A stretch of 64,000 nt of DNA from Eledone cirrhosa (lineage: Eukaryota; Mollusca; Cephalopoda; Octopoda; Eledonidae), in NCBI GenBank assembly GCA_964016885.1, contig OZ024743.1, positions 170,759,833 to 170,823,832 of the forward strand. The letters are read 5' to 3'. Below are positions 42,757 through 52,225 of this stretch, one piece after another (within the stretch, counting starts at the first letter, position 1; each line of letters starts with the position of its first letter). Position numbers and translations under genes: made by a program. The notes beneath the pieces were generated by a model. The model saw only the letters and a list, made by a program, of their open reading frames with translations, did not search any database and was not told where the DNA came from.

Positions 42757-44275
42757 TAAGAAGTACCTAGCTACATGGCATTTGTTGACCCGAAGAAAGC
42801 TTTTGATAGAGTTCCCTGTTCTATTATCTGGTGGGCTCTTAGAAAACTAGGAGTAGATGAGTGGCTTGTGAGAGCTATACAAGTCATGTATAGAGCAACA
42901 GTCAGCAAGGTCAGAATTAATAATGACTATAGTGAAGAATTTAACATGCAGGACAGTGTCCATCAGGGTTCGGTTCTTAGCTCTCTCCTGTTAAATATCA
43001 TACTGCAGGTTATAACAGAAGAGTTTAATAGTGACTGCCCATGGGAACTTCTGTATGCAGATGACCTAATCCTTATAACTGAATCTATGGCAGAATTAGA
43101 GAAGAAATTAAAAACATGGAAGCATAGCCTAGAATCAAAAGGTCTTAAAGTTAACTTGTCAAAGTCAAAGTTCTATTGCTTCAGGAAAATGACCTTCCTC
43201 AGTGCGCAGGAAAAGAGTAGGTAGAAATTTCATCCTATGTCCCAAATGCAAACTATGGGTACACAAGAGATGTAATGATATCTCAAGCAGGCTAGCAGAG
43301 AACATAGGTTTTACATGTGCCTGATGTGCAGGTGCACAATGTAGCAACAGCCAACAAGATACTAGTTCTTTCATATGCCCAGAGGACTCTGTAAAAGTAG
43401 TACATAGTTTCTGATACCTAGATGACCAAATTAACAGTGGGGGAGGTTGTTCTGAAAGTACAATAGCTAGAGTGAGAATGGGTTGGGGAAAGTTCAGGGG
43501 CTACTAATACTCCTACCTACAAAAGCTTTTCCCCCTCAAAATGAAGGGCAGATTGTATGGCATGGGAGTGAGACCTGGGTCCTCTGTACAGAGGATCTGC
43601 AAAAATTGGAAATAAATGAATGACAAAGCATAAATGAACTGAGAGAGAAACTGGGCAGGAGAGGAGATTGCACTGATATGGACATGTGATGCATATAAAG
43701 GATGACCTCTGTATAAAAAGGTGCAGAGCGTTCAAAGTTGATGGAAGCTATGGAGTAGGAAGACCTAAGAAGACTTGGGATAAGGTGATAAAAGCTGACC
43801 TTGCAAAATCGCACCTATCAAAAGTGATGACACAGGACCGTGATCTCTGGCACTATGCAGTAATACAGAACACCTGCCTTCCCATGTGCACAGTTTGAGG
43901 CATACATCTAGTATGCACTACCTTCCTCTCAATACACCTCCCACATCCTAACACCCCACCCATGTCCTAACACTCTACCCCTTCTTCATGCCTATAGATC
44001 TACCTCACCAATCCCCATGCACATCCCTCACTCAACTCCCCAGCCCACACTATAAAGTGATCATGTTGGTGACACAACAAAAAGTGCTCAGCCCACACTG
44101 TAAAGTAGTCATAACAAAAAGCACCCAGTCCACACTGTTGTCAAAGTCAAAGTTCTATTGCTTCAGGAAAATGTTAGAAACCAAGCCCAAATCACGATCA
44201 TCCAGCCTGGCTTGTCTCGCCTAACCCATGCTAGTGTGGAAAATGGGCGTTAAATGGTGATGATGACGATAAACT
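42757..44275 (+). pseudogene. LINE-A copy, 3' half with 3' UTR
   Basis: MAFVDPKKAFDRVPCSIIWW (motif A), VRAIQVMYRATVSKVRINND, CPWELLYADDLILITESMAE (intact YADD, about 43050), then GLKVNLSKSKFYCFRKM, where the sequence departs from other copies because of an inserted 35-nt segment repeated at 44139. The Cys motif survives in pieces (43190-43330). The C-terminal part is at 43540-43900 and the 3' UTR ends in (GATGATGAC) at 44256-44270. Several frameshifts. Confidence 0.75.
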
Positions 44276-44307
44276 TAATGATGCTAAAGTATCATCATTA
44301 AGTTTAT
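44269..44307. repeat. Perfect 15-bp hairpin after the LINE tail
   Basis: ATAAACTTAATGATG (44269-44283) pairs with CATCATTAAGTTTAT (44293-44307); 9-nt loop. Confidence 0.9.
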
Positions 44308-44380
44308 TCATGTGTGACATGCGTTTCACGATTGATCAGCTCAAGTTACGATACATATTGATTGAGCCAAACTCTCGAAT

Positions 44381-44422
44381 CAGACTCATGATTTCCTTAG
44401 TTTTAAGGAAATCATGAGTCTG
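44381..44422. repeat. Perfect 19-bp hairpin
   Basis: CAGACTCATGATTTCCTTA (44381-44399) pairs with TAAGGAAATCATGAGTCTG (44404-44422); 4-nt loop GTTT. Confidence 0.92.
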
Positions 44423-44429
44423 CTAAGCT

Positions 44430-45371
44430 ATTGATTCAAGAACCAGGCCCAATTGGTATATATATATATATTTAAAAAACGCGATAATATTGCTTTATGC
44501 TGAACTCCATATCTTTTGATGAGTTTTTTTCGGAATGTTTTGACTGCTGTCTCTTGTAAACGGTCATTCGTCTCATTCTGATGTCACTAGCCCTGTCTCC
44601 ATGTGTGTTTATTAATTCAATTCCACACGAGGTTTGACTAGCCTGCTTTTAAATTTCCCTTTGGCATATTTTAGCTGTGGGTCTTAGTTAACGTTGTTGA
44701 GCACAACTGAGGAACGACGCCAACCGTGACTAACCCCCACTAAAAGTTTCGTGAAATAGTCTTTTTTAGACTATATAGTGCATTTGTAGATTTTTCCAAA
44801 TTGACGGATAAGTATTTACTCTTAATTTTATTTTGAGTTAAGATTCTTCTATTTTGATAACACAAGAAAAACAATAAACGGCCAGAGTGTAATCACGTGT
44901 TATGTCTGAGTGGTTGGTTTTGCTGTAGTGTGAAAAGATGTATGGAACTAATCTTTATTGGATTTGAATGGGAGTATGGCAGTCTCGGCTCGCTGGCTGA
45001 AAGTGCCAACCCAAAAGGGTCAGAGGGAGTATTTGTTGGCAATTACATTGTTCTGTACTGACTGATGGACAGCAAGGAGTGGTCTATTTATGAGAATCCT
45101 GTTGTCTTTGACACTAAACAGATGGCTCTCATAAACTGTATTCTTCCAACAGTTTGTTGTCCCCAAACAAAAGAAGTAAAATATTGTTTGAACTTTTGAA
45201 GATCTAAGAGATTATGAGGTTCTTAGAAGATGCAAGAAAACTCAGACTCAGAAAATAGCTGTAAATGCAGCTTGTTGTCACAAATAACTTACAAAACTGA
45301 ATAAAGAATCCTTTATAGATGGAAAAAAGAGGACCAGCAGTTGTTATAAAGAATCAAACTCAATCAGATAC
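44430..45371. other. Unassigned sequence without genes
   Basis: No frame, repeat or motif stands out apart from a short (TA)n at about 44458-44470. It appears to be unique sequence in this window. Confidence 0.5.
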
Positions 45372-45412
45372 CGGCTGGGCCATTTCGCTCAATGGTTAGA
45401 GCAGTCAGCTGA
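45372..45412 (+). other. tRNA-like SINE head (A-box region)
   Basis: 'gctgggccatttcgctcaat' then 'ggttagagcagtcagctgat' resembles the 5' part of a tRNA with an internal A box (TGGTTAGAGCAG). No B box follows at the right spacing, so it is a truncated SINE head rather than a tRNA gene. Confidence 0.5.
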
Positions 45413-45639
45413 TATTTTAAGACTATTTTTAGCAACCAGTTATAATATTTATAGTTATTTTCTGCGTATGGGTTTTCCTACATTTTCTATGAATATATAT
45501 ATATATATATATGAATGTATGTATAGTATATTTGGCAATATACTGTATGCTTAATTAAAAACATTTCGAAGGCCATACGCAATCGGTTTTAAAGTAGTGA
45601 CTATGTCACTTACTTCTTTTCAGTGAAAGAAGGGAGAGA

Positions 45640-45681
45640 AGCTAACAGTCTGTTTCAAGCTGGTTGGCGATCATCAGAGCC
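45640..45681 (-). ncRNA. Hammerhead-like motif, copy 1
   Basis: Minus strand: stem I GGCT (45681-45678), CTGATGA (45677-45671), 14 nt of poorly paired stem II region, GAA (45656-45654), stem III ACA-GAC-TGT (45653-45645), cleavage-site U (45644), stem I AGCT (45643-45640). Stem I has three Watson-Crick pairs plus one G-U. Stem II is the weak point. Confidence 0.45.
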
Positions 45682-45812
45682 ACGCACCCCCTGCTTCCGC
45701 TGAAAATTATAGAAGCTGGACCGGCAATTGCTCTGTATAATTAGCTCATGATTATTACTGGAATTCTATAAGAATCCAGCTTCTATAATTTTTGGCGGAA
45801 GCAGGGGTGCGT

Positions 45813-45854
45813 GGCTCTGATGAACGCCAACCACCATAAAACAGACTGTTAGCT
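45813..45854 (+). ncRNA. Hammerhead-like motif, copy 2 (core mutated)
   Basis: CTGATGA at 45817-45823 and stem III ACAGACTGT at 45841-45849 are present, but the GAA core reads AAA at 45838-45840, so this copy should be inactive. Confidence 0.4.
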
Positions 45855-46127
45855 TCTCTCCCTTCTTTCGCCGAAAAGAAGTAAGTGACATAGTCACTAC
45901 TTTAAAACCAATAGCGTATGATCTTCTAAATATTTTTAATTAAACATACGGTATATTGCCAAATATACTATACATACATTCTTGTATACATCGCTATTTC
46001 AGAGCACCAATCCTAATGCCTAATTTTTGCTGGACCGGCAATCGCTCTGTTTAATCAGCTCATGATTATTACTGGAATTCTATAAGAACCCAGTTTTTAT
46101 AATTTTTGGCGGAAGCAGGGGGTGCAT

Positions 46128-46169
46128 GGCTCTGATGATCGCCAATCACCGTGAAACAGACTGTTAGTT
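46128..46169 (+). ncRNA. Hammerhead-like motif, copy 3
   Basis: Stem I GGCT (46128-46131), CTGATGA (46132-46138), 14-nt stem II region with at best two paired bases (CG/CG), GAA (46153-46155), stem III ACA-GAC-TGT (46156-46164), cleavage-site U (46165), stem I AGTT (46166-46169, with G-U pairs). Confidence 0.42.
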
Positions 46170-46463
46170 TCTCTCCCTTCTATCGCCGAAAAGAAGTAAC
46201 ATAGTCACTACTTTAAAACTGATAGCATATGGTCTTCTAAATTATTTTAATTAAACATATGGTATATTGCCAAACTTTATATTAAGATGGAGTTGTTTAT
46301 GCTTAGTATTTGACTTTCTCCATCCTATTCAAATATGAGGTGCCTTTTCTGATGATAGCAATTATTATATATTGGATTTTACTATGCTGATTATATTTAC
46401 TCAATATTAATTCCTTTGATTGGTCTGAATGTTTATTTTGCTGACTACACTCAGTTGATATTA

Positions 46464-46562
46464 TTCTGAGTTCAAATCCCGCCGAGGTTAACTTTGCCTT
46501 ACGGGGTCGATAAAATAAAGTACTGAGATAATTGCTGGCCTTGTGCCTAAAGTAGAAACAAT
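46464..46562 (+). mobile_element. tRNA-derived SINE with B box
   Basis: The B-box-like GAGTTCAAATCCC at 46468-46480 is followed by 'gccgaggttaactttgcctt', 'acggggtcgataaaataaag', 'attgctggccttgtgcct' and 'agtagaaacaattatt'. Same family as 5828-5932 but with part of the tRNA-derived promoter. It has lost the 'tcatcct' segment. Confidence 0.8.
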
Positions 46563-46623
46563 TATTACCTTTGAAGAATAATAGCTTATCTATATATTTA
46601 TGACTGAAAGACGTAGTCAAACT

Positions 46624-46682
46624 TTTGGCACTGTCATGGTATTAGTTGTCAGAAGTGAAAGTAATACCATGACAGTGCCAAA
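46624..46682. repeat. Perfect 21-bp hairpin
   Basis: The arm 46624-46644 (TTTGGCACTGTCATGG then TATTA) pairs perfectly with 46662-46682 across a 17-nt loop. Confidence 0.92.
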
Positions 46683-46689
46683 CTTTTTA

Positions 46690-47150
46690 TTAAAATATAT
46701 TTTGTAAATATTTTTATATTCTTAAATTTATAATTGATCTATGCTTTTATAGACTTTTGTAATGCTTATGATATATGTTTATTTATTAATTATGATATAT
46801 GCCTTACACTATGCTTAACTTCTGTATAGCTGCATATTTCTCTATACCAGCATGTTTTTAAGATTTTTGGTGCTTTTAGCTGCTCATAATTGCATTTATA
46901 TGCTCATATTTTTCATATGCCTCTTCTATCTTTGCTTTCTTCTCTTATATGAATGTTAATATTTATGCTTTCTTCCCATATTGTGTATCCTCAAAATGTT
47001 CTTTGACAAGTTTATTTATGTTTTAACCTTTGATTTATACTCCGATGAATACTTGGATGAAACGATCGTTAGTAATTAAATGTTCTAAAACACTCTTTGA
47101 TTGTTGTTTATAAAGCTCTGTAATATACTTGTTATTTTACATTGAGCTAT
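46690..47150 (+). other. AT-rich, probably Penelope-type untranslated sequence
   Basis: No reading frame. The region ends with the hammerhead-like motif at 47038-47074, which is the reason for the assignment. Otherwise it is T-rich sequence with repeated 'atatgctcat', 'ttatgctt' phrases. Confidence 0.4.
47038..47074 (+). ncRNA. Hammerhead-like motif with one core change
   Basis: Stem I TACT (47038-47041) pairs fully with AGTA (47071-47074). The core reads CCGATGA (47042-47048), one base from CTGATGA. Stem II is ATAC/GGAT with loop TT (47049-47058, one A-G mismatch). GAA is at 47059-47061, stem III is palindrome ACGATCGT (47062-47069), cleavage-site U at 47070. Geometry is complete; the U to C change in the core would be expected to harm activity. 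Confidence 0.5.
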
Positions 47151-47204
47151 TCTTATACTTGTATTGGATAATATTTAATATTACCCACATTTTTTATATA
47201 TATG

Positions 47205-47213
<9 letters not shown>

Positions 47214-47252
<39 letters not shown>

Positions 47253-47265
47253 TGTATATATGTAT
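47214..47265. repeat. (TG)n microsatellite
   Basis: TG run flanked by TA/TG mixed sequence. It adds a His/Thr stretch to the end of the minus-strand LINE frame. Confidence 0.88.
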
Positions 47266-47269
47266 TTTC

Positions 47270-48560
47270 TCTTTCTCTTAATTTCGAGTACATTTTTAAC
47301 CGGCCACCTTCCTGGTGGCAAGGTTGTAAAAGAAAAGAAATTGTCATTCCTTGAATCGCAAGAATGTTTTGCAAATTTTTAAGGTGCCAGCTATTGCAAC
47401 CAAGTTCAGCCATTCTGTGGTCCCAGCGGGTTGGTATATAATCTGTAGCTCCAATAATGATGGGTATGAAGCTGAAGGTATATCTTAGATAATGGATCTG
47501 CAAACTCTTCATCAATGGTCCGTAAATGTCCTCCTTCTCCTGTATTTTTCTTATAATGTTGACATCAAGTACACAGCTGATCTCTACAACCAAGCTCGTT
47601 TTCAATGTGTGGTCCCAAACAACAATATCAGGCCAGTTGTGTTTTAATTTGGTGGCAGGTTTTATTTTCAGGTTCCACCAGTATTCTTTAGTGCCATCTA
47701 TCTCAACATATTCCTCCGCATTTGGTTTTAATTTTGTTTTCCTAAGTGTGCCCCAGATGGTTCTAGCTATCACATCGTGTCTCATAGGGAGGTAGTAACG
47801 AGATGACATTCTTTCATAGTTGGCAACAATATGACTAACATCTTCAATCTTTGTTTTACATAGCTTACATTTATTGTTGACTGATGACCCTCCTCTTTTG
47901 TGTAGCAGATATTTGGTAGGGATTTCTTGTTCCTTGTATTGCATAGATACCCTTCAAGGTGGAATGTCATAAACGTTTTGGAACGCCATGCGAGGCTTTT
48001 TGAATGATTTATCCCCTCTATGGTCTGTGATTTTCATTTCAGGTACCCATGTTCGAGCATTGAATAGGATTTTTCAATATTCCTAGGAGAGAGATTTATA
48101 TCAGGCCTTATTCCATAGCTCTTTTCCAGATTAGTGGCTATCCTAATGATATTATTTCCTTCATGCTCATAAAACTGGGCAAGATGGTTGCTGGCATTTT
48201 TCTTCTGCTGAAGATGTTACTATCCGGGTCTCGTATGATGTTAATATTGATTTTAGACCCCGGCCACCTTCCTTGCGTGAGAAGTAAAGTCTATCTACAT
48301 CACCATTGATGTTAAAGTTTCCAGTAACACTGAGAAGCTTGCAAGTTCTAACATCCATCTCACTTAGTTCTTGCAATGACCAGTTCAGCAAGTCAAATGT
48401 TAGTTAGAATTGGCACAGCATAAGTATTGTGGACAATGTATTTGTTGTACGCTGAGAGTTCTATGACCATATCTTCTTTACTCTCTTGAGGTATTCAGTT
48501 GTGATTCTCTCATTATTTATGGGTCCATCATATCTAACATTCTCATCCTGTCCAAGATAT
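47270..48560 (-). pseudogene. LINE with restriction-like endonuclease, C-terminal fragment 2
   Basis: In minus-strand order: YLGQDENVRYDGPINNERIT and EYLKRVKKIWS (post-RT region, about 48550), MLNWSLQELSEMDVRTCKLL with DVDRLYFSRKEGGRGLKSIL (48391-48167), then the frame 47944-47153. That frame contains CKLCKTKIEDVSHIVANYER (knuckle C-x2-C...H, last Cys changed to Tyr), RHDVIARTIWG, KHNWPDIVVWDHTLKTSLVV with EIS (PD...D nuclease core, PDIVVWD intact) and FIPIIIGATDYIP. This matches R2/R4/NeSL-like LINEs, whose nuclease sits C-terminal to RT. RT itself is missing. It is better preserved than the fragment at 29640. Confidence 0.75.
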
Positions 48561-48899
48561 GTATGCATGTATGTATGTATATTAGCAGTGAAGGGTGACT
48601 TGGAAAACAGGGCATGCAGGCCAATCACCATGGTGGAGAGTGGAGCTGTGGAGTCTTCCCCTCCCCTCAAAAAATTATCCAGTGCTCCCTTCCCCCATTT
48701 GTGAATGGGGATATGAGCTAATTTTAATGTGAGAAAATGCACTTCTAGGAAAAGTCCACACTTCGGGTTTGATTCCCTCTCTCCGCTGGACTTGATACTC
48801 CTTCCTATTAGTAACACTCTGGTGACAGGCCTGCCATAATAACCCTTATCGTTTACGACAGAAAACTGAGTAAACAATAAAACCTATAAATAATGAAAT
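48561..48899. other. Unassigned sequence between LINE and hAT fragments
   Basis: Contains 'gtatgcatgtatgtatgtat' simple sequence near 48561 and otherwise no recognisable element. The open frame on the minus strand here has no domain. Confidence 0.45.
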
Positions 48900-49815
48900 A
48901 TTTAAAATTCATTTGTAAATCAGTTCAATTCTTCATTTCTTTTTGGCAAATTCGTCCATCACTTTGCTATGAAATGTATCAGTACCATGCTCTGTCTTCA
49001 TCTTATTCAAAAGGTCGTCTTTATTCATCTCTCTTCACTTTGAGAACACCTCATATAATTATTTACTACCCCTAATATAGAAAATGATCTTTCACATGAA
49101 GCAGATGTGGCAGATATGGTCAGAATCAGGTGTAATAATTTTGTTACTTCTGTCAGAGCTTGATTTAGTTCAAGTTCCCATATTAAGTCTGCAACTTCCT
49201 GGATGCTTGACATTTGCTTTGCAAAATCTGCAGCATAAACTGATTTCAGCTCACATTTCAAGCCATCCAAATCCAATATGTTTAAATAGACATACAAAAA
49301 TAAAAACGCTTCCACCAGAAACATGAAAAAGCTTCGGATTCAACAATTCAACAAATCTGAACTCTCCCATTGTTTTAAATCTTTGCTCAACGTGGACAAT
49401 AACGTCATCCAAAATTCCAAAATGTTAACAGAACCTAGTAGTAAAATCCCCCAAACTTGTTCTTGATTTCAACCAATTGTTTCTGGCAGTTTTCAACCTC
49501 ATCGAAATATGAAACTTTTTGAAGGATCGAAAACAGAATTTCTGAGTCACTCAATATGGTTTCAAAAACAACTAATAAAAATTTAATCTGAAAAATGTTC
49601 CAAGGTTGCAATGAATCTCCTTGCCTGTGCTAATTCTGAAGCATTCCAACCCACTAGATTTTCTAATATGGTTGAAAATAGCCCTAAAAACAGTAATTTT
49701 GTCATATAAATTGATAATTCCAACATCTCTCAGGTAAATTTTGAAATCACCTTCCAACGATTTCATCCAGTAGTCCTGTTCGACTTTTACGGAATTCAGA
49801 TAGTTCCAAGATTTC
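48900..49815 (-). pseudogene. hAT transposase fragment, C-terminal
   Basis: The minus-strand frame 49324-49025 reads VADLIWELELNQALTEVTKL, LHLILTISATSASCERSFSI and LGVVNNYMRCSQSEER, the hAT dimerisation domain, with decayed continuation to about 48930. Upstream (49800-49400) KVEQDYWMKSLEGDFKIYLR and related pieces are likely the preceding part of the same transposase. It differs from the hAT at 2491-3659 (CERSFSIL against CERSFSKL and different surroundings), so these are two families. No terminal repeats seen. Confidence 0.68.
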
Positions 49816-49819
49816 CCAG

Positions 49820-51660
49820 GTAACGGAAAGTGTCCATTATTTCTATAGAACCATCTGGGCAATAGAAGGAGCTAGTATCCTGTGAGCATTTGCTACTTAT
49901 TGCACCTGAGCATCGGCCACATATAAAATCTACATTCTTAGATAGCTTACCTGTGACCCCACTACATCTTTTATGTACCTATAGTTTGCATTTGGCACAT
50001 AAAATGGAATTTCTACCTACTCCTTTCACTGAGCATGGCCATTTCCCAGAGGGCACCTGTGCCCTATTTTCCTTTCTACATACTATAACTTTAGTCTTAG
50101 ACAAGTTAACTTTAAGGCGTTTTGATTCTAGGCCATGCTTCCATGTTTGGAATTTCTTCTCTAGTTCAGCCATAGATTCAGCTATGAGAGTTAGATCATC
50201 TGTGTATAGAAGTTCCCATGAGCAGCCGGTCTTAAACTCTTCTGTTATAGCCTGAAGGGCAATAATAAATATGAGGGGGCTAAGGATAGAGCCTTGATGA
50301 ACACCAACTTTTACGTTAAATTTTCCACTATTCATTGTTAATTCTAACCTTGCTGACTGTTTCTTTATACATGGCTTGTATAGCTCTCACCTAGTTTTCT
50401 AAGAGCCCACCAGATAATGGAGCGGGGGGACTCTGTCAAAGGCTTTCTCCAAGTAGAGGGGTTTACTTTTAGCCAGCTACTTCTCTTGTAGTTGTTGTAC
50501 AGGGAAAAGAGTGTCTGAGGTACTTTTACCTGACACAAACACAAACTGCATTTCATCTAGATCAATTCACTCTCTGATGTGACCTTCATGACCTGGTCAA
50601 CTAACTTAGAGCCTCTATAGTTTCCCCCATCTAGAGCATCTCATTTACCCTTGTAGCAGTTAATTATGATGCTGCTGCTCCAGTCATTTGGTATGAACCC
50701 ATTCTGTATTACTTGGTTTACTATCCGGGTGACCATAGTATGTCCCACCATTCCAGATGCTTTCAATATCTTAGCAACTATTTCCGAAGGCCCAGCCTGT
50801 CTTCATATCTTTGATTGCCTTACTACTATATATCTTTGATTATATCTTACTTCATATCTTTGATTGCCTTACTATTATACTACCTTTAACTTGCACCGCT
50901 GGTCCCTCTATTGGATCGATTTGGGGCAGACTATTTTTTTCCCATTTATTCTCCTCATTTAGTAGTCTCTCGTCGTGACACTTCCAAGCTACCTTCTTAT
51001 CAGTATTAGTGAAGGCAAGTACACTATCATCATTACGGACACACTTCTCCCCGACAATATCACGGTTTTCCTTGACACATTGTCTTGCAATCCTGAACAC
51101 CTCACGTTTTTGGTCCTCACGTTGTAGAACATGCTTGAACTTTCTATCTTCTGCTTCCCTTCTTGCAAGGTACACTTGTCTCCAAGCTTCTCTCCTGGCC
51201 ACTTGATAGTGTTCTCTACTTTCCCCATCCCACCTTACTTTCCGAGCCTGCTTTTTGGCCTTGATTGACTTCTCCACCTTACTGTTCCACCACCAAGTTA
51301 CTCTCATCCTGCCTATAGGTCTGCTCCAGCCACAGATTTCATCTGTCGCTTTCAGCAGGTTAACTTTCAAGAATTCCCACTGTTTCTCTATATTGTATGT
51401 CTCTAATTGTTCTTCCTTACTGTCAAAAGCATCAAGTAATATGCTTTTAAATTTGTTACTGGTTGTGGAGTCCATCAACTTCCATATTCTTCTCCTCAAG
51501 GTAGTCGTCCGTCGAGTACGTCTAGTCCTGACTATAAGGTCACTAACTATGAGGCTATGTTGGGAGGTGTCTAGTGTTTACGTCTTCTAGTAAGGATATA
51601 ATCTATCTGGCTGGCGTGTTCCCCTGATCTATAGGTGATCAAGTGATTGTCTCGTTTTTT
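49820..51660 (-). pseudogene. LINE-A copy, endonuclease end to PHD-like motif (minus strand)
   Basis: From the 5' side (51660): YRSGEHASQIDYILTRRRKH (end of endonuclease), the long linker frame 51499-50852 with GRMRVTWWWNSKVEKSIKAK and ECVRNDD-like sequence, a decayed RT N-terminus (50840-50360), then the frame 50335-49979: VGVHQGSILSPLIFIIALQA, LLYTDDLTLIAESMAELEKK (YTDD at the active site) and KWPCSVKGVGRNSILCAKCK. There the Cys motif has lost its C-R step. It ends abruptly at 'cgttacctgg' (49822) where hAT-like sequence begins, so the LINE is truncated at its 3' side, which target-primed integration does not normally produce. A ~53-bp internal duplication lies at 50797-50880. Confidence 0.78.
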
Positions 51661-51679
51661 GAAGTTTGTATTACAGATA

Positions 51680-51950
51680 TGTTTCTTTATTAGCCACAGG
51701 GGCACAAAAGAAGGGGACAAATACAAAGGGGGAAATTTACATACAATAAAAACGTGTAAAATACTATCACAAATGCAATTTAAAAATCAATCGATTTTCC
51801 CCAATAGGGGGAGACATTACATATGGGTAACCCCCGAAAAAATGTGCAAACCTCATCTACAGGAGTACGAAAAGTGAGTACCCCTTTCCTCTCTTCCACT
51901 TTTTTCTCATCCTTCACTTTCACCCACCTTTCATAAAACTTGCTGGGGTA
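51680..51950 (-). pseudogene. Tx1/L1-like LINE copy 4: 3' end only
   Basis: On the minus strand, 'agcaagttttatgaaaggtg' and a following VKV-like segment match the C-terminal coding end (VERWLKVASLV) of the LINE at 28401-29324. 'ccctattggggaaaat' and 'tgtggctaataaagaaac' match its 3' UTR and terminus. The tail ends near 51680; the truncated 5' side meets the 91-bp repeat at 51951. Confidence 0.7.
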
Positions 51951-52225
51951 CATTTTAGGTTTTTCGAAAAATAGAATATTTTAGGTTTTTGATCAAAAAA
52001 ATCAATTTTTGAAATATTTCGAAAAGTAGAAAAAAATAGGTTATTTTAGGTTTTTCGAAAAATAGAATATTTTAGGTTTTTGATCAAAAAAGTCAATTTT
52101 TGAAATATTTCGAAAAGTAGAAAAAAATAGATTATTTTAGGTTTTTCGAAAAATAGAATATTTTAGGTTTTTGATAAAAAAAAATCAATTTTTGAAATAT
52201 TTCGAAAAGTAGAAAAAAATAGATT
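51951..52225 (+). repeat. 91-92-bp tandem repeat, three copies
   Basis: The unit starts 'attttaggtttttcgaaaaa' at about 51951, 52043 and 52134, and includes a second 'attttaggtttttgat.aaa', then 'tcaatttttgaaatatttcg' and 'aaaagtagaaaaaaatag'. The third copy is joined directly to the 37-bp satellite at 52226. Confidence 0.9.

Larger units (their letters stand above)
45513..46275. repeat. Three copies of a ~210-bp repeat (one inverted), Penelope-terminus-like
   Basis: Copy 1 (45513-45722) is inverted relative to copy 2 (45774-45985) and copy 3 (about 46040-46275). The linker 'ggcaat.gctctgt.taat.a' plus 'gctcatgattattactggaa' is also repeated (45722-45773 and 46030-46082). Each unit has CTGATGA, an ACAGACTGT palindrome and 'tctctcccttct.tcgc.gaaa'. 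A minus-plus-plus layout with hammerhead-like cores suggests terminal repeats of a Penelope-type element without its RT. Confidence 0.7.

Noticed and set aside
45372..45445. tRNA gene
   Set aside because: Only an A-box-like half is present; there is no B box, acceptor-stem closure or anticodon arm.
48461..48877. 138-codon minus-strand frame as one protein
   Set aside because: Only the last ~35 residues match LINE sequence; the first 100 are simple sequence and unrelated DNA joined by chance.
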